From NCBI GenBank assembly GCA_017893485.1, contig CM030363.1, forward strand, positions 110,107,073 to 110,171,072: a stretch of DNA of 64,000 nucleotides, given 5' to 3'. A program made the translations under genes and the position numbers. The notes beneath the pieces are model-generated. The model had not been told where the DNA came from, made no database searches, and saw only the letters and a program-made list of their open reading frames with translations. Shown piece after piece: positions 47,959 through 59,041 of the stretch (its first letter is position 1; each line of letters opens with the position of its first letter). The DNA is from Hemerocallis citrina (lineage: Eukaryota; Streptophyta; Magnoliopsida; Asparagales; Asphodelaceae).

Positions 47959-48746
47959 CTGATAGCGGCGAGGTGCACTATGAGTTTCTGAATCTCTTTA
48001 ATGTTGGATGCGAGAGACATGTCAAATATGGCCTGAATTTTCTCTAAATTAGCTTCAATTCCCTTCTAGCTAACCATGAATCCCAAAAACGTCCCAGAGG
48101 AGACCCCGAAGGTGCATTTTGAGGGGTTCAACCTCATGTTGTGCTTCTGTAGGACATTGAAAGACTCTTAGAGGTTGGTCGCATGAGTATCTCTCTCAAG
48201 GCTCTTTACAATCATGTAATCCACATAAACCCCCATGTTTCAGTCAATTTGATCTTTGAACACTTTGTTCAGTAACCGCTGGTAGGGTCTAGCGTTCTTT
48301 AGCCCAAATGGCATGAAATGATAATAATAGATGCCTTGGTCGGTGAGGAGTGATGTGTTCGGGGTGTCGAGAGGGAACATTCAGGCATAATTGTACCCCT
48401 AGAATCATCCATGAAGCTGAGGAGTTCATGTCCAGACGTGGCATCGATCAATGCATTAATGTTAGGAAGAGGAAAGGGATCATTCGGGCATGATTTATTC
48501 AAGTCCCTGAAGTCAATGCAAATCCACCACTTGCCATTAGCATTCTTCACCATGGCGACATTGGCCAACTACTTGAGATAGCTTACATCTTGGATGAAGC
48601 GAGCGGCCAACAGTTTCTTGACTTCTTCTCCAACCGCTTCTTGCCTATTGGGAGTGAACTTGTGGCGCTTTTGTTGAACTGGCTTGACATCTGGGTTCAC
48701 ACTTAGGTGATGCCAGATCAGATCTTCTGAGATACTAGGTGTTGCT
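47959..48746 (-). pseudogene. Tat reverse transcriptase, N-terminal two thirds
   Basis: The minus strand starts at about 48746 with ISEDLIWHHLSV and the linker KPVQQKRHKFTP. It continues with VAMVKNANGKWWICIDFRDL (48500-48560), INALIDATSGHELLSFMD, and KCTFGVSSGTFLGFMVS before the break at 47959. The catalytic box reads VYVDYMIVKS near 48215, so the second Asp of YVDD is lost. There are several stops and at least one frameshift near 48390. Confidence 0.88.
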
Positions 48747-50845
48747 AATTTTTGTGTGGAGCAGTTAGATTATGAGTTCTTTTAATGGCTGAGAAAGCAC
48801 TTATCATGAACGCTTGGATCAGGATCTACATCTGGACGGTTGGGAATGCCTGGATCAGGATCCGGACGGTTGAGAACGCTTTTAGGTGGATCTAGATGGC
48901 TAGGATTGCCTTCATTTGGGTGGCTGGGAATGCATGGATCTAGATCTGGATGGTGGAAAATGCTTGAGAATCATGTAAAATGTCTTACACCGGAGGTTGC
49001 TCCGGCGTAGGACCCTCTGACGCTCAAGTCAGTAACCCAAAATAATAATTAGGGCTTTTTTGGTGGATAAACAATGATTTCCTTTGACTAATGGAAAGGG
49101 GGGGGGGAGTGAAGGGATAGAATTAGCAACAAATACCTAATTTGGAGGAATTTTACTAACAACTGTAGTGAGCTAAAAATCCCCTTTTTCTTGGGCTGTA
49201 AGTAAGCCATAATTATGGATATGGCTGAGCTGGTGGGTTTGAAGATGACCCATGTTCTTCCAGAATGCATGTTGTTGCAAAATTACTGTACTGCCCTTGG
49301 AAGCTCTGAGATGTGTTAAGATCGTGTGACTCCGAGTTTTACCCATATCATTAGCCCCCCACTTTCTGAAGGTTGGGTATCGTAGTCTTAGAGGAGTGGT
49401 TCATTATGCTTTAGGCAATCAAGAGTGCATATACCACCTTCAGGGATGCTTGAAGTCTTGTTCGAAGCTTCTTAGGACAGTAACCATTTTTTTGGAACAT
49501 TTAATTAATTTTTTGAATTTAAATATTTTTTAGAACTTTTAATAAACTTTTACAAATGTGTAATTTCTTAATTTAATTAAAAAAATTAGATTAGGCGCGA
49601 ATCTTGAGGCAAATAGACGGTTAGATCGGGCCCGAAAGTGATGAACTACTTAGACGACAAAAGTGGCACCTAGCTACTCATGCTTCGGTGCATGGACTGC
49701 TGTTCCTCATATTAATATACTACTTGGATGTCAGTAGCATAGATCTTGAGGTGAATGGACAGTCAGATCCGTCCTGAAAGCATTCAGCTTCTCTGATGAA
49801 AAAAATGTCACTCGAACTGCTATCTATCAGATCGGGCTACTTCTCAATTGTCAGTGGCAAAAATATTGAGGCGAACAGACGGTCGGATTCAGCTCAAAAG
49901 AGTCAAGCTGCTCAGACGACAAAAATAGCACCTAGCACTGAGCTGCTCACACCTCGATGCTCGAACTGTTGCTCTGCATATCATGCTATTGCTCAGATGT
50001 CGGTGGCACGAGTGTTGAGGTGAACTGACTATCCTAGAGCTCGGACCCCACCTCTACTTAAGATCATAATGGGTGAGCAATCAGAGTGCATATTTTGGGG
50101 AGATATGATAGTTGCAAAGTTCAGACCCCATCTTCACTTATGTTTTAAATGGGAACTAATCGTGGAGCGATTGGAGGGCATATTTTGGGGAGATCGGATA
50201 GCTGCAGAGTTCGGACCCCACCTTCAATTAAGTTTAATGACGAGCGCAAATCATAGAGCGATCGAAGCACACATTTTTGGGAGATCAGATGGTCGGATCC
50301 GTCCCGAAAGTGCTGAGATACTTAGACGATGAAAATGGAACCGAGTACCATGTGGCTCGGACCTATATGCTCGGCCCGAGTGCTACTCAGATGTGGGGGT
50401 CATGAAACGAATGGATGACTAAAATGGCATCAAGCACCGAGCTGCTCAAACGTTGGTTCTCGAACGCATTATGACGTTCGGAATGTGCACAGAACCATTG
50501 GGCTCCTCAGATCCATTAGTCTCCACATATTCCTTGGGCTCCTTGGATCCTTTGTGCTCTTCAGATCCCTTAGGCTCCTCAGATCCATGTGACTTTATGT
50601 GTTTCTCAGATGAAAATCTGAGCATCAAGCTGTTGGTCTTGGAAGAGTTTTACGAAGCTGCTCGGATGACATGCCAACCACCAAGCTACTTTGGTTTTTG
50701 GGTGACTTTACGAAGCTACTCTAATGACGAACCGAGCATCGAGCTGTTTGGTTTAATTTTATCAAGCACCTAGTCCTTTTTTATTCATCTCATTCCCATA
50801 TCTCCTTTTTGTTCTTTGCACTTCGACACTCTCTTGGCAGCTCAC
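48747..50845. other. Non-coding repeat-rich block between RT and antisense ORF copy
   Basis: Contains degenerate repeats of GGATCAGGATC / GGACGGTTGGGAATGC (about 48780-48960) and an AT-rich part. Three to four diverged units of about 120 bp occur at 49590-50440 (GACGGTCGGAT, GACGACAAAAATGGCACCTA, ACCGAGCTGCTC), with two or three 90-bp units (TATTTTGGGGAGAT) inside them at 50085-50280. A short array of about 21-bp TTGGGCTCCTCAGATCC lies at 50495-50595. It may be LTR or 3' untranslated sequence of a Tat copy; no gene is seen. Confidence 0.5.
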
Positions 50846-51394
50846 ATTAAGATGTGAAATAAGAAGCCAAAGGATAAGAAGAGGAAGAAGACTTTGAGCA
50901 AGTTGGGGCCCTCGAAGATATCCAAAAGCTCTTCTACTTCCACTCCGGTGGAAATCTTGGAGTGACCGGCGAGGGCATTGATGATCTAGTTATAGGGGAA
51001 TCTTCCTTGGGAGTGCTTCTTGTTGACAAGCGCCCTCTATTAATTGCTAATGCCGACATGATCTTCACCAAGAAGGAAGTTTTACATGCCCAACTAGGGC
51101 ATCTGCGGTGTGATGGCCTTCTTGGGTAACTAGTTCAATGAGGTCAAGAATCTCTCGATTTTGCGAGATCAGAAGAGGCTAGCTGACAAGATGATCGAAT
51201 CCTACCTCCTCGAGATCTCCCTATAGTGTAGTTTTTTGGTATTCCTCCTTGAATTTCTAAGCCTTGAAATTTTTCTCTTCACAGATCACCTACCACATGG
51301 GTAACTTGATCGAGTAGATCAAGACCGTGGAGAAGGCCTGAAACGACACGACCACTCAGACCGAAAAGGAGAGGAAGAAGACCGCCAAGTAGTC
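50846..51394 (+). pseudogene. Second copy of Tat antisense ORF A, 5' part
   Basis: On the plus strand a Lys-rich start (NKKPKDKKRKKTLSKLG near 50860, nuclear-signal-like) is followed by a Ser/Thr stretch. After shifts come LGVLLVDKRPLLIANADMIF and ILRDQKRLADKMIESYLLEI (about 51156-51220). The last stretch is homologous to the first-exon remnant at 16386. An intron-like segment ends with TTTTCTCTTCACAG at 51284, and the next exon begins ITYHMGNLIE, homologous to 16536. It is then cut by the tandem array. Stops are frequent. Copies with and without other parts together suggest a two-exon gene. Confidence 0.6.
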
Positions 51395-52240
51395 GCTCAA
51401 GCAACGAGTTGAGCACCAAACTCATTGTATGGAATTTAATGAGTTGTTGGTGTAGCTCAAGCGAGTGGGGCTCCGAACTCATTGTATCTAGTTAACGAGT
51501 TATTTGAGCAACTCCAGCAGCGGCTAAGCCCCGAACTCATTGTATGGAGTTAATGTGATGTAGGTGTAGCTTGGGCGAGAGGGGCTCCCAACTTGTTGTT
51601 TTGAGTTAACGAGTTGTTGGAGTATCTCGGATGAGCACCAAACTCATTGTATGGATTTTAATGAGTTATTGTAGCAAGGGCAAGTGCAGCTCTAAACTCA
51701 TTGTATGGAGTTAACGAGTTATTAGAGCAGCTCCAGCAGTGGGCGAGCACTGAACTCATTATATGGAGTTAATGAGATGTTGGTGTAGCTTGGGAGAATG
51801 GGGCTCCAAACTCATTGTATGGACTGAATGATTGTTGGAGTAGCTTATGCTGCGAGCTAAGAACCAAACTCGTTATATGAAGCTAATGAGTTATTAGTGT
51901 AGCACGGGCGACCGGGCTCCTAATTTATTGTTTTGAGTTAACAAGTTGTTGGATTCGCTTGAGCGACGAGATGAGCACCGAACTCATTGTTCGAATTTAA
52001 CAAGTTTGGGTGTAGCTCGGGCGAGTGGGGCTCCGAACCCATTGTTTGGAGTTAACGAGTTATTAGAGCAGCTCTTGCGATAAGCTAAGCACCAAACTCA
52101 TTGTTTTGAGTTAAAAAGCTGTTGGTGTAGCTTTGGCGAGCGAGGCTCCGAACCAATTGTTTTGAATTAACGCATTGTTGGAGTAGCTCGAGCAACGAGT
52201 TGAGCACCGAACTCATTGTTTGTAGTTAACAAGTTTTTCG
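51395..52240. repeat. About 60-bp tandem repeats, same family as 18080-18895
   Basis: About fourteen diverged units with GAGTTAACGAGTTGTTGG, TAGCTCGGGCGA and CCGAACTCATTGTATGGA. On its right the array directly abuts the protease-RT linker coding sequence of the minus-strand Tat, which is not its normal place. Confidence 0.9.
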
Positions 52241-53012
52241 TGTAGTTCATCTGTGGATTCGGACACCACCTGACTCCTTCCTTGATAGAGCTGTAAGGCT
52301 TTGAGCGAGAAGACCAACTCCCTGATGCATTCCCCTAGGGGTACACCAAGGCTCAAGTGGGAGGACTGAACCCCCTATAGTCATGTAACATATCCGAGCT
52401 ACTTTTCCACTTCTCCTACCCCAGCCGGCATGGGAAATTTCATCTTTATGTGAAACACCGGAGCTACGGTATGGATGATCACTAGGCCAGGGTAACCGAG
52501 AATGGCGTTGTAGGTAGCCTTCACATTAGCAACCATGAAGTCCATGGCTTCGGTACGGAGAGTGGGCACTTTTTCCTCTATCTCGTCGAGGGTGACTATC
52601 CCTTCGATTTGGATCGGAACCCCAGAGAACCTATAGAGGGTGTACCCAATGAGTTTCAAACGGTCCTGGATATCTTGAGGCCTTCAAAATCTTCTAGGAA
52701 GAGGATATTCACTATCCTACCACTATATATTTGAATGCGGTGTACCTCGTGGTTTGCCATTGAGAGGTTGATCACAAGTGCATCGCAATGAGCGGTTCGA
52801 ACACCTTCAAGATCTCGGTCCAAGAAAATTTCTGGGAATCCTACCTCTTTGTTGTGTGGGGGGGTGGGGGGGGGGGGAATGTTGTGCACTGAGTTAACTT
52901 CTCCAACAAACACCTTTCGGGAGGAGTTGGGCTCTCCTCCCATAGGACCTCCATGGATGGAATGGAGAATGGCTAGGGGTTCAGAGTCTTGGGTCTTAAG
53001 ATCTTTCTCCAT
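52241..53012 (-). pseudogene. Tat protease domain and linker, broken
   Basis: The minus strand carries FLDRDLEGVRTAHCDALVIN near 52820 and then the active-site region (IYSGRIVNILFLEDFEGLK). The catalytic D-N-G-S-S of relatives, seen at 56359 in the other Tat, is lost here. The frame continues after a shift near 52656 with GYTLYRFSGVPIQIEGIVTL and AMDFMVANVKATYNAILGYP (52440-52640). It ends in linker sequence (SESTDELHE) at the tandem repeats. Confidence 0.85.
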
Positions 53013-53477
53013 TCGCTTGTTGGCTCCTTAAGACCGTGGGGGTTCAACATTGTCCTTCTTGGTGTAGTTGGCAAGGTAACCGTGGCGAATGTGAGCTTTT
53101 CTCATTTTTGAGGATCCGACATTCCTTCTTATATTGGACATGGTCCTTGTAGAACCGAAACCATCAACTCTTATCCTCCCATATTTCTTCTGGGTTCATC
53201 TTAGAAGGGGGGAGGAGTAGCTCGTCTACCTCAATTTTCATGTAGACTGTTGATATGTTGGAAGTGGGGGTGAATTTGCCGAAGCGAAGGACCGGTGGAG
53301 GATGACACTGACCGAATCCATCCTTTGTGGATTTATTGGGCCCCTCCTCATTCACCTTTCTGTGTTCGTTTCTGCATGAAGGCTCACTTTGGTACTAGGG
53401 ACGAAGAAACTCCATAGCCCAAATGTACATCTGACATCTTCACAACAACTCGAAGATGTTCCGAGAGGGATTTTTGG
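53013..53477 (-). pseudogene. gag: Tat gag 3' part, broken
   Basis: Minus-strand remnants resemble the gag of the other Tat: NPSRNIFELL near 53470, FGKFTPTSNISTVYMKIEVD near 53270 and a knuckle-like region around 53080-53160. Several stops. The left flank of the plus-strand Tat LTR cuts it at 53477. Confidence 0.75.
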
Positions 53478-54242
53478 TGTAACACCCGGCAAAAATAGAA
53501 TAACATTTTTATTATTATTATTTTTTCCTCGGGTTAGTACGTGCAACACACGTACACTACAATATATTAGTAGCACTTTTATTATTATTTGTTATTATTT
53601 TATTTATTGTTATAAATATTGATGGAAGGATTTTTGTTAGTGGTTGATATGGCTAAAAATGGGGTTAAATCGGAACCGTCCAAATTGGGCACGAATCTTG
53701 AAGCCTAGGGGTAAAACGGTAGTTTCACCTACCAACGGGTCTGAAGCGGGTACTGGTTATCTTTCCCAAAGACCCACTTACCAGCAAACGGATCCACCCC
53801 AACTGGGTGCGGGTTTCAACCCGCAGCAAACCCGGTCCAGAAGGGATAGAATTAGGGTTTCTGATTAAATCCTAATCAACTGCCCTGATTCATATCTATC
53901 TCTTAACTGGGGATTAGGGATTACAATCCTTATCTAACCACAGGGGGATTACATTCCTAATCTGATCCCAGCGGCGCCTATAAATACCCCCCATCCATCT
54001 CCATTGAGAGGTAATCAATCTTTTGCCAGTTTTCACGCTCTTTCATAATCTTCCCTGATTACTGACTTTAGCGTCGGAGGGTGCGTCGCCGGGAACAACC
54101 CCGGTGTCTCGCACTTTTTGCAGGTGTACGGCAGGAGTCGGCGTCAAACTCCGACGGAACAGGTGTACAGGTTTGTTATTCAGTTTTTCTAAGAATCCAC
54201 AAATTCTATCTGTTTGCCCCCACACCGATTTTAGCGGCAACA
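53478..54242 (+). repeat. 5' LTR of the plus-strand Tat
   Basis: 765 bp, from TGTAACACCCGGC to GCGGCAACA. It has a TATA box at 53979-53986. Its end is fixed by the primer site that follows. Confidence 0.85.
53979..53986 (+). promoter_or_regulatory. TATA box of the Tat LTR
   Basis: TATAAATA in a GC-rich setting (GCGGCGCC before, CCCCCC after), about 260 bp before the LTR end. Confidence 0.75.
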
Positions 54243-54244
54243 GA

Positions 54245-54260
54245 TTGGTGCCGTCTGTGG
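54245..54260 (+). other. Primer binding site of the plus-strand Tat
   Basis: TTGGTGCCGTCTGTGG lies two bases after the LTR. It is one base off TTGGCGCCGTCTGTGG, which is common in Tat/Retand-type elements. I cannot name the tRNA with certainty. Confidence 0.75.
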
Positions 54261-54314
54261 AAAACTAACGAATAGCAACCTCCCCTCTTCCCGTTGGTCA
54301 GATCTTCTCCAGCC

Positions 54315-56185
54315 ATGCCTCCTAGGAAAGTCAAATCCAGAGGGTCCAATCGAGGACCCAACCCCGATCAGCAACAGGAAGTTCCCCCTCAGCCCGCTCA
54401 ACAGCAGGGACAACTTCCTCCTCAAGTGGAAGACCCACTCCAACAGGACCTGCCTCCTCCGCAGAATCAGCAACCTCCTAGGGGTCCCAACCCGCAGAAA
54501 CAACCTCTCCATCCGGACCACGTCTCCATCCACAACGCCTCTTCGGACTCTATGGCCTCCCATCATCCCCGAGCTTCCGATCTCCGCAACACTGCCATCA
54601 ATTGGCAGAAGGAAGAGGATCTTTGCCGCCATCTGGATGAAAAGCGGGCCCGAGAGGGAACCTCCCGCCAACACCGTCCGGATGAGCGATCTCCTCACCG
54701 CCGAGAATACAGGAGGTCCCCTATCCAAAGGAGGCGGAGAGAGTCCCCCGAGCATCATAGAAGAAGGCCGCACTCCCCCGCAGGTTGGCAACAGCCTAGG
54801 AACGATGAGGCACCCATCACTCGTGCCGAGTTCCAGCAATTCCAAGCGACCGTCCTACAAGCTCTCAATCTCCGTCCTAACACTAATGCTCCCAAGATTC
54901 CCTCTCCTCCTTCGGTCCGAAGTCCTCGCCGACGGTCCCCATCTCCTCCTCCAGCTCCCAGCAACTCCCGGCATGTGCAAAGTCCTCGCCGCTCCAGGAG
55001 CTACCATTGTCGTAGCCCCCGCTCTCCCTCGTATGAAGACGAGTCTAGAGGCTCGGCTGATTACCGTCGAAGGGACGATGCTGTGTACTGCCGTCTCCAT
55101 AAGATGGAGAGGCGCTTGGGTCGGTTAGACCGAGAAGAAGAACTTAGAGGAAGGACTCTTCGTCCTAGCAGACCTCATTTTTCCCGAACCATAATGGATG
55201 CACCTGTACCAATCAGCTTCAAGCCTCCTTAATTTGAGACCTACTCCGGGGAGACTGACCCCGTCAATCACATCGAGAGCTTCAAGACCCTAATGCTCAT
55301 CCATCAAGCTTCCGATGCTCTGCTCTGTAAAACCTTCCCCACAACTCTTAAGGGTCCAGCTCGAGAATGGTACTCTCGCCTTGCCCCGTCCTTAATATTT
55401 TCCTTCGAGCAATTCGAGACCCTCTTCGTCACCCACTTTGTAAGTAGTCGCAGAACTGAGAAGACCAGCATCTCTCTACTCTACCTCCACCAGAAGAAGG
55501 GTGAGAAGTTGAGAGACTACGTGAAAAGGTTCACAGCTGAAGCCAGGTCCATAGCATCCCTCGACCAGTCGGTCGCTGCAGCAGCATTTCAATCCGATGT
55601 CCTCAATTCCAACCTCCGCTCCTTCCTTGCCAAGAAGCCCCCACAGAACTTCTCTGACTTCCTCCTCCGAAGTGAAAAGTATATTCGGGCCGAAGAATCC
55701 GAGCACCGCCCCAACTTGGAGGGGTCTTCCTCCAGGTTTGAGAGAAAGGGGACAGAAGAGGAAGGAGCCAAGAAGCTCCAGAAGGATAATGTCGGCCAGC
55801 GCCGACCTCCGCCAAGATTCGAGAAGTTTACTCCCCTCACCACTAATGTCTCTACCATTCTGATGGAAGTTGAGAAGGAAGGGATCATACCTCCTGCTCC
55901 GAGGATGAACCCCCTGCTAAGAAAAGGGATAAAGAGAAGTGGTGCCGTTATCATCGGGACCACGGCCATGACACCAATGATTGTCGGGCCCTGAAGAATG
56001 AGATAGAAGCCCTCATCCAAAGGGGGCAGCTGACCAGGTTCGTAAGAAAGGACCGAGCCGAACTTTCTCCCCCGCCTCGGGGGGCAAATAAGCGTCCGGA
56101 ACGCGATGAAATGCCCGACTTCGAGGAGGAGCATGTCATGCACCTCATTCATAGGGCCCCAATAGGGGCTCCTCAAACTCCTCTC
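54315..56185 (+). pseudogene. gag: Tat gag (one stop, frameshifts)
   Basis: The start is ATG at 54315 (GCCATGCC). The N-terminal 300 residues are Pro/Arg/Ser-rich and basic (RREYRRSPIQRRRRESPEHH). After IMDAPVPISFKPP a TAA at 55230-55232 interrupts just where the capsid core begins. The core continues in frame with PVNHIESFKTLMLIHQASDA, GPAREWYSRLAP and KKGEKLRDYVKRFTAEARSI. A knuckle-like CRYHRDHGHDTNDC follows near 55940, after a frameshift near 55915. A second shift lies near 56185, before the protease. The basic N-terminus is typical of Tat gag. It would package element RNA. Confidence 0.9.
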
Positions 56186-56766
56186 GAAAGACATTTATAA
56201 GAGAAGTCAACTCGGTTCGCACCAACCCTCCTCCTAAGGGCCTCGGAGTGCCCGTCACATTCTCAGATGAAGACCTTGAGGGTGTCCGAACGCCCCATTG
56301 TGACGCACTCGTTATCAGTCTCCACATGGCGAACTTCAAAGTGGAGAGGATCCTAGTGGACAATGGCAGCTCCGTTAACATCCTTTTCCTCGCCGCTTTC
56401 AAAGGCCTCAAACTCTCCCGAGATAGACTCATGCCCGCCGGCTACACGCTCCATGGGTTCACGGGAGTACCAGTGACTATCGAAGGGGTGATCACCCTTG
56501 ATGTAACCGCTAGCCAAACTCCTACCACCCGAACGGAGCCAATGGACTTCATGGTCGTAGATGTCCCTGCAACCTACAACGTCATATTGGGTCGGCCCGG
56601 CCTAGCTGCCCTCGAAGCCGTCCCCTCTGCCTATCACTTCAAAATGAAGTTTCCAACTCGGGCCGGAGTAGGGGAGGTAAAAGGCAATCAGGAAACAGCC
56701 CACAAGTGCTACATGACCTCTACCCTCGGTCCAGTCCTCTCCTTAGAAACTCTGGAAATCCCCTAA
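56186..56766 (+). pseudogene. Tat aspartic protease
   Basis: KTFIREVNSVRTNPPP leads to TFSDEDLEGVRTPHCDALVI. The active-site region RILVDNGSSVNILFLAAFKG (about 56348-56407) has the D-N-G-S-S seen in Tat elements. It continues with GYTLHGFTGVPVTIEGVITL and MDFMVVDVPATYNVILGRPG, and is open to a TAA at 56764-56766. The stop separates it from RT. The active site is intact, unlike the minus-strand copy at 52241-53012. Confidence 0.92.
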
Positions 56767-57066
56767 GATGCTTCCCGACCGACGTCCGAGCCGGTGGACA
56801 AATTGGAGGAAGTGCTCTTCTCTGAACAGGATCCAACTCGAAAGTTCTTTGTTAGCAAGACCCTCCCGTCCGCCCTATGCTCGGACATTGTACAGTGCAT
56901 CCGAAGGAACCGAGACCTCTTTGCTTGGTCAGCTACAAACATGCCCGGAATTTCTGAAGAGCTCTTGGTCCACCACCTCAGCGTTGTTTTGGGGTCCAAA
57001 CCGGTTCAACAGAAGAGGCGCAAGTTCGCCCCCGAGCGCCAGCTAGCTATAAAAGAGGAGGTGGAC
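56767..57066 (+). pseudogene. Protease-RT linker and RT start
   Basis: DKLEEVLFSEQDPTRKFFVS leads to LFAWSATNMPGISEELLVHH and RRKFAPERQLAIKEEVD, the conserved approach to RT. It breaks at 57066 where an LTR is inserted, and RT continues at 58315. Confidence 0.9.
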
Positions 57067-58302
57067 TGATGGAACTTAGATGAATCCCAGGACTACGGAT
57101 TGGTGTGCGTATCGATCGTTAAAGATAAACAGATTGCTTAATGGTGATCTAACCCTATACAGCGGAAACTAGGGTTCACAATTATACCTGCGGTGAGAAG
57201 AAGACGACAGCGACCCCAAGATCTTCTGCACGTATTCCTTCCTCGGGTTGGACGTCGTGTGGGCGACGATCTCCCAACCTTTCTCCCTTGGCTGACCTCT
57301 TTTTCTCTCCTTACGTGAATCACGAGATTTGAGAAAAAAAAAATCTTATATTTCTGATTGTCAATGACGGCCAGAGAAATAGAGGATATATATAAGGCTA
57401 CGGCAGGGACCATGAGGAGAAATTAGGGTTAGGTCTCCTAACGGATCTGGGTATCCCGTGTTCAGCCCGAACACACAACCCAGGCCCATTAACAATAGCT
57501 CGGTCCACTAAGGAGCTATTGTTGCACTACCTTCCTAATCCCAAATTATATTTATGGGCTCCTTTTATTACATGCTCGTTCAACTCCCCATGTTAAGATA
57601 TCGAATGTCCGTCGATCAAATTAAGTTACTGACAACTACATTGATCAACATCTTTTATCCTTAAGTAGTACCACTCAACTTTATTTGTCATGTCGGATGT
57701 AATCCATCTGCAGGGTTTACATGACAATCCTTATGAGCTCCTTAAGGGGACATCATCAACCCGACGTATCGGGACATGGATTCCTTTTATAATCAACAGC
57801 CCATCATACATACAATGCTATTACCCAATTCATAGAGGTTGTTGATCCATAATGAATCTCACTCTTTTATGAGTCAAAGTAATGCACACTGCATATATAC
57901 ATGTCTGTTATTATATCTGGATTAAGAGCATAAGCATCCATAATAACAGAGGTGTTTGTTCTCTTTTGTAGTCAGTACAAAGAGAACAACCTCAAGTGGT
58001 CCTGTTCAATACACACAAAGTGTACTAGTGTAAACCTATAGTCAAGACAGACTAATACCTGATTACACTACAACCTTTCCAATGGATTGTCCAAGTCCGT
58101 CTAGGTTGTGAACTATTTATATATTCCATAGGGAACTGATAATATGATCTTCTGTGTGACACCTCACACCATATTATCAACCTTATAGAATATCAGACAC
58201 TTGCATTGATATTATAATAAACACAATATGCAAACATATGCCCATATGATTCTCATTCAAAAAAAATAAGGAAATAAAGTTAATACAAAAGTGATGCTTT
58301 CA
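57067..58302 (-). mobile_element. Copia-like solo LTR inserted in the Tat RT
   Basis: About 1.24 kb, TGATGGAAC to GATGCTTTCA on the plus strand, so also TG...CA on the minus strand. In minus orientation it has a TATA-like CCTTATATATATCC near 57385-57398 and a transcribed leader. The RT frame is split between 57066 and 58315. Twelve extra bases (58303-58314) and the lack of a perfect 5-bp target duplication suggest a small rearrangement. No coding sequence. The copia assignment is by general LTR look and size, not by a domain. Confidence 0.6.
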
Positions 58303-58314
58303 GTATATAACCCT

Positions 58315-59041
58315 AAAGCTCTTGAAGGCCCGGTTCATACAAGAGGTGAACTATCCCGAGTGGTTGTCGAATGTAGTAATGGTGAAGAAGTCTAACGGGA
58401 CTTGAAGGATTTGTATCGATTTTACCGATCTCAACAAGGCTTGCCCCAAAGATCCCTTCCCTCTTCCGAGTATTGACACTTTGATTGATGCCACCTCGGG
58501 GCATGAACTCCTCAGCTTCATGGATGCCTTCTCAGGATACAACCAGATCCGGATGTTCCCTCCGGATATCTCGAAGACATCATTTGTGATCGATCAGGGC
58601 CTCTATTGCTACAGGGTTATGCCCTTCGGTCTGAAGAATGTAGGCGCAACGTATCAACGCCTCGTCAACAAGGTTTTCCAAGCTCATATCGGCCGTAACA
58701 TGGAGGTATATGTAGACGACATGCTTGTAAAAAGCATCCGAGGTGCCGATCATGTAACCGACCTCCAGGAGGCGTTTAATGTTCTGAGAAAGCACAACAT
58801 GAGACTCAATCCGAACAAGTGTGCGTTCGGAGTCTCTTCAGGGAAGTTCCTCGGCTTCATGGTCAGCCAACGGGGAATTGAAGCTAACCCTGAGAAAATC
58901 AAGGCCATACTAGACATGGCCCCTCCCAAGAATGTTAAAGAAGTTCAGAGGTTAACAGGCCGCTTAGCCGCCATTGGGCGCTTTCTCTCGAAGTCCGGGG
59001 AGAAATGCCTCCCCTTCTTCAAGGCCCTCAGAGGGGGCTAA
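58315..59041 (+). pseudogene. Tat reverse transcriptase
   Basis: KLLKARFIQEVNYPEWLSNV resumes the frame after the solo LTR. A TGA (58418-58420) replaces the Trp of the NGKW motif. RT then runs through ATSGHELLSFMDAFSGYNQI, FGLKNVGATYQRLVNKVF and the catalytic VYVDDMLVKS (about 58706-58735), to GRFLSKSGEKCLPFFKALRG. One extra G in a run near 59030-59036 shifts the frame into a stop. Confidence 0.94.

Larger units (their letters stand above)
47959..53477 (-). mobile_element. 5' half of the decayed minus-strand Tat element
   Basis: From right to left on the minus strand: gag, protease, a foreign or rearranged block (48747-52240), and the RT N-terminal part to 47959. It is continued at 20918 after removal of the nested chromovirus. 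The right end is cut at 53477 by the LTR of the plus-strand Tat. Confidence 0.85.

Noticed and set aside
54231..56432. Several long minus-strand frames opposite Tat gag and protease
   Set aside because: The plus strand holds recognisable gag and protease; the opposite frames are shadows of a GC-rich coding strand.
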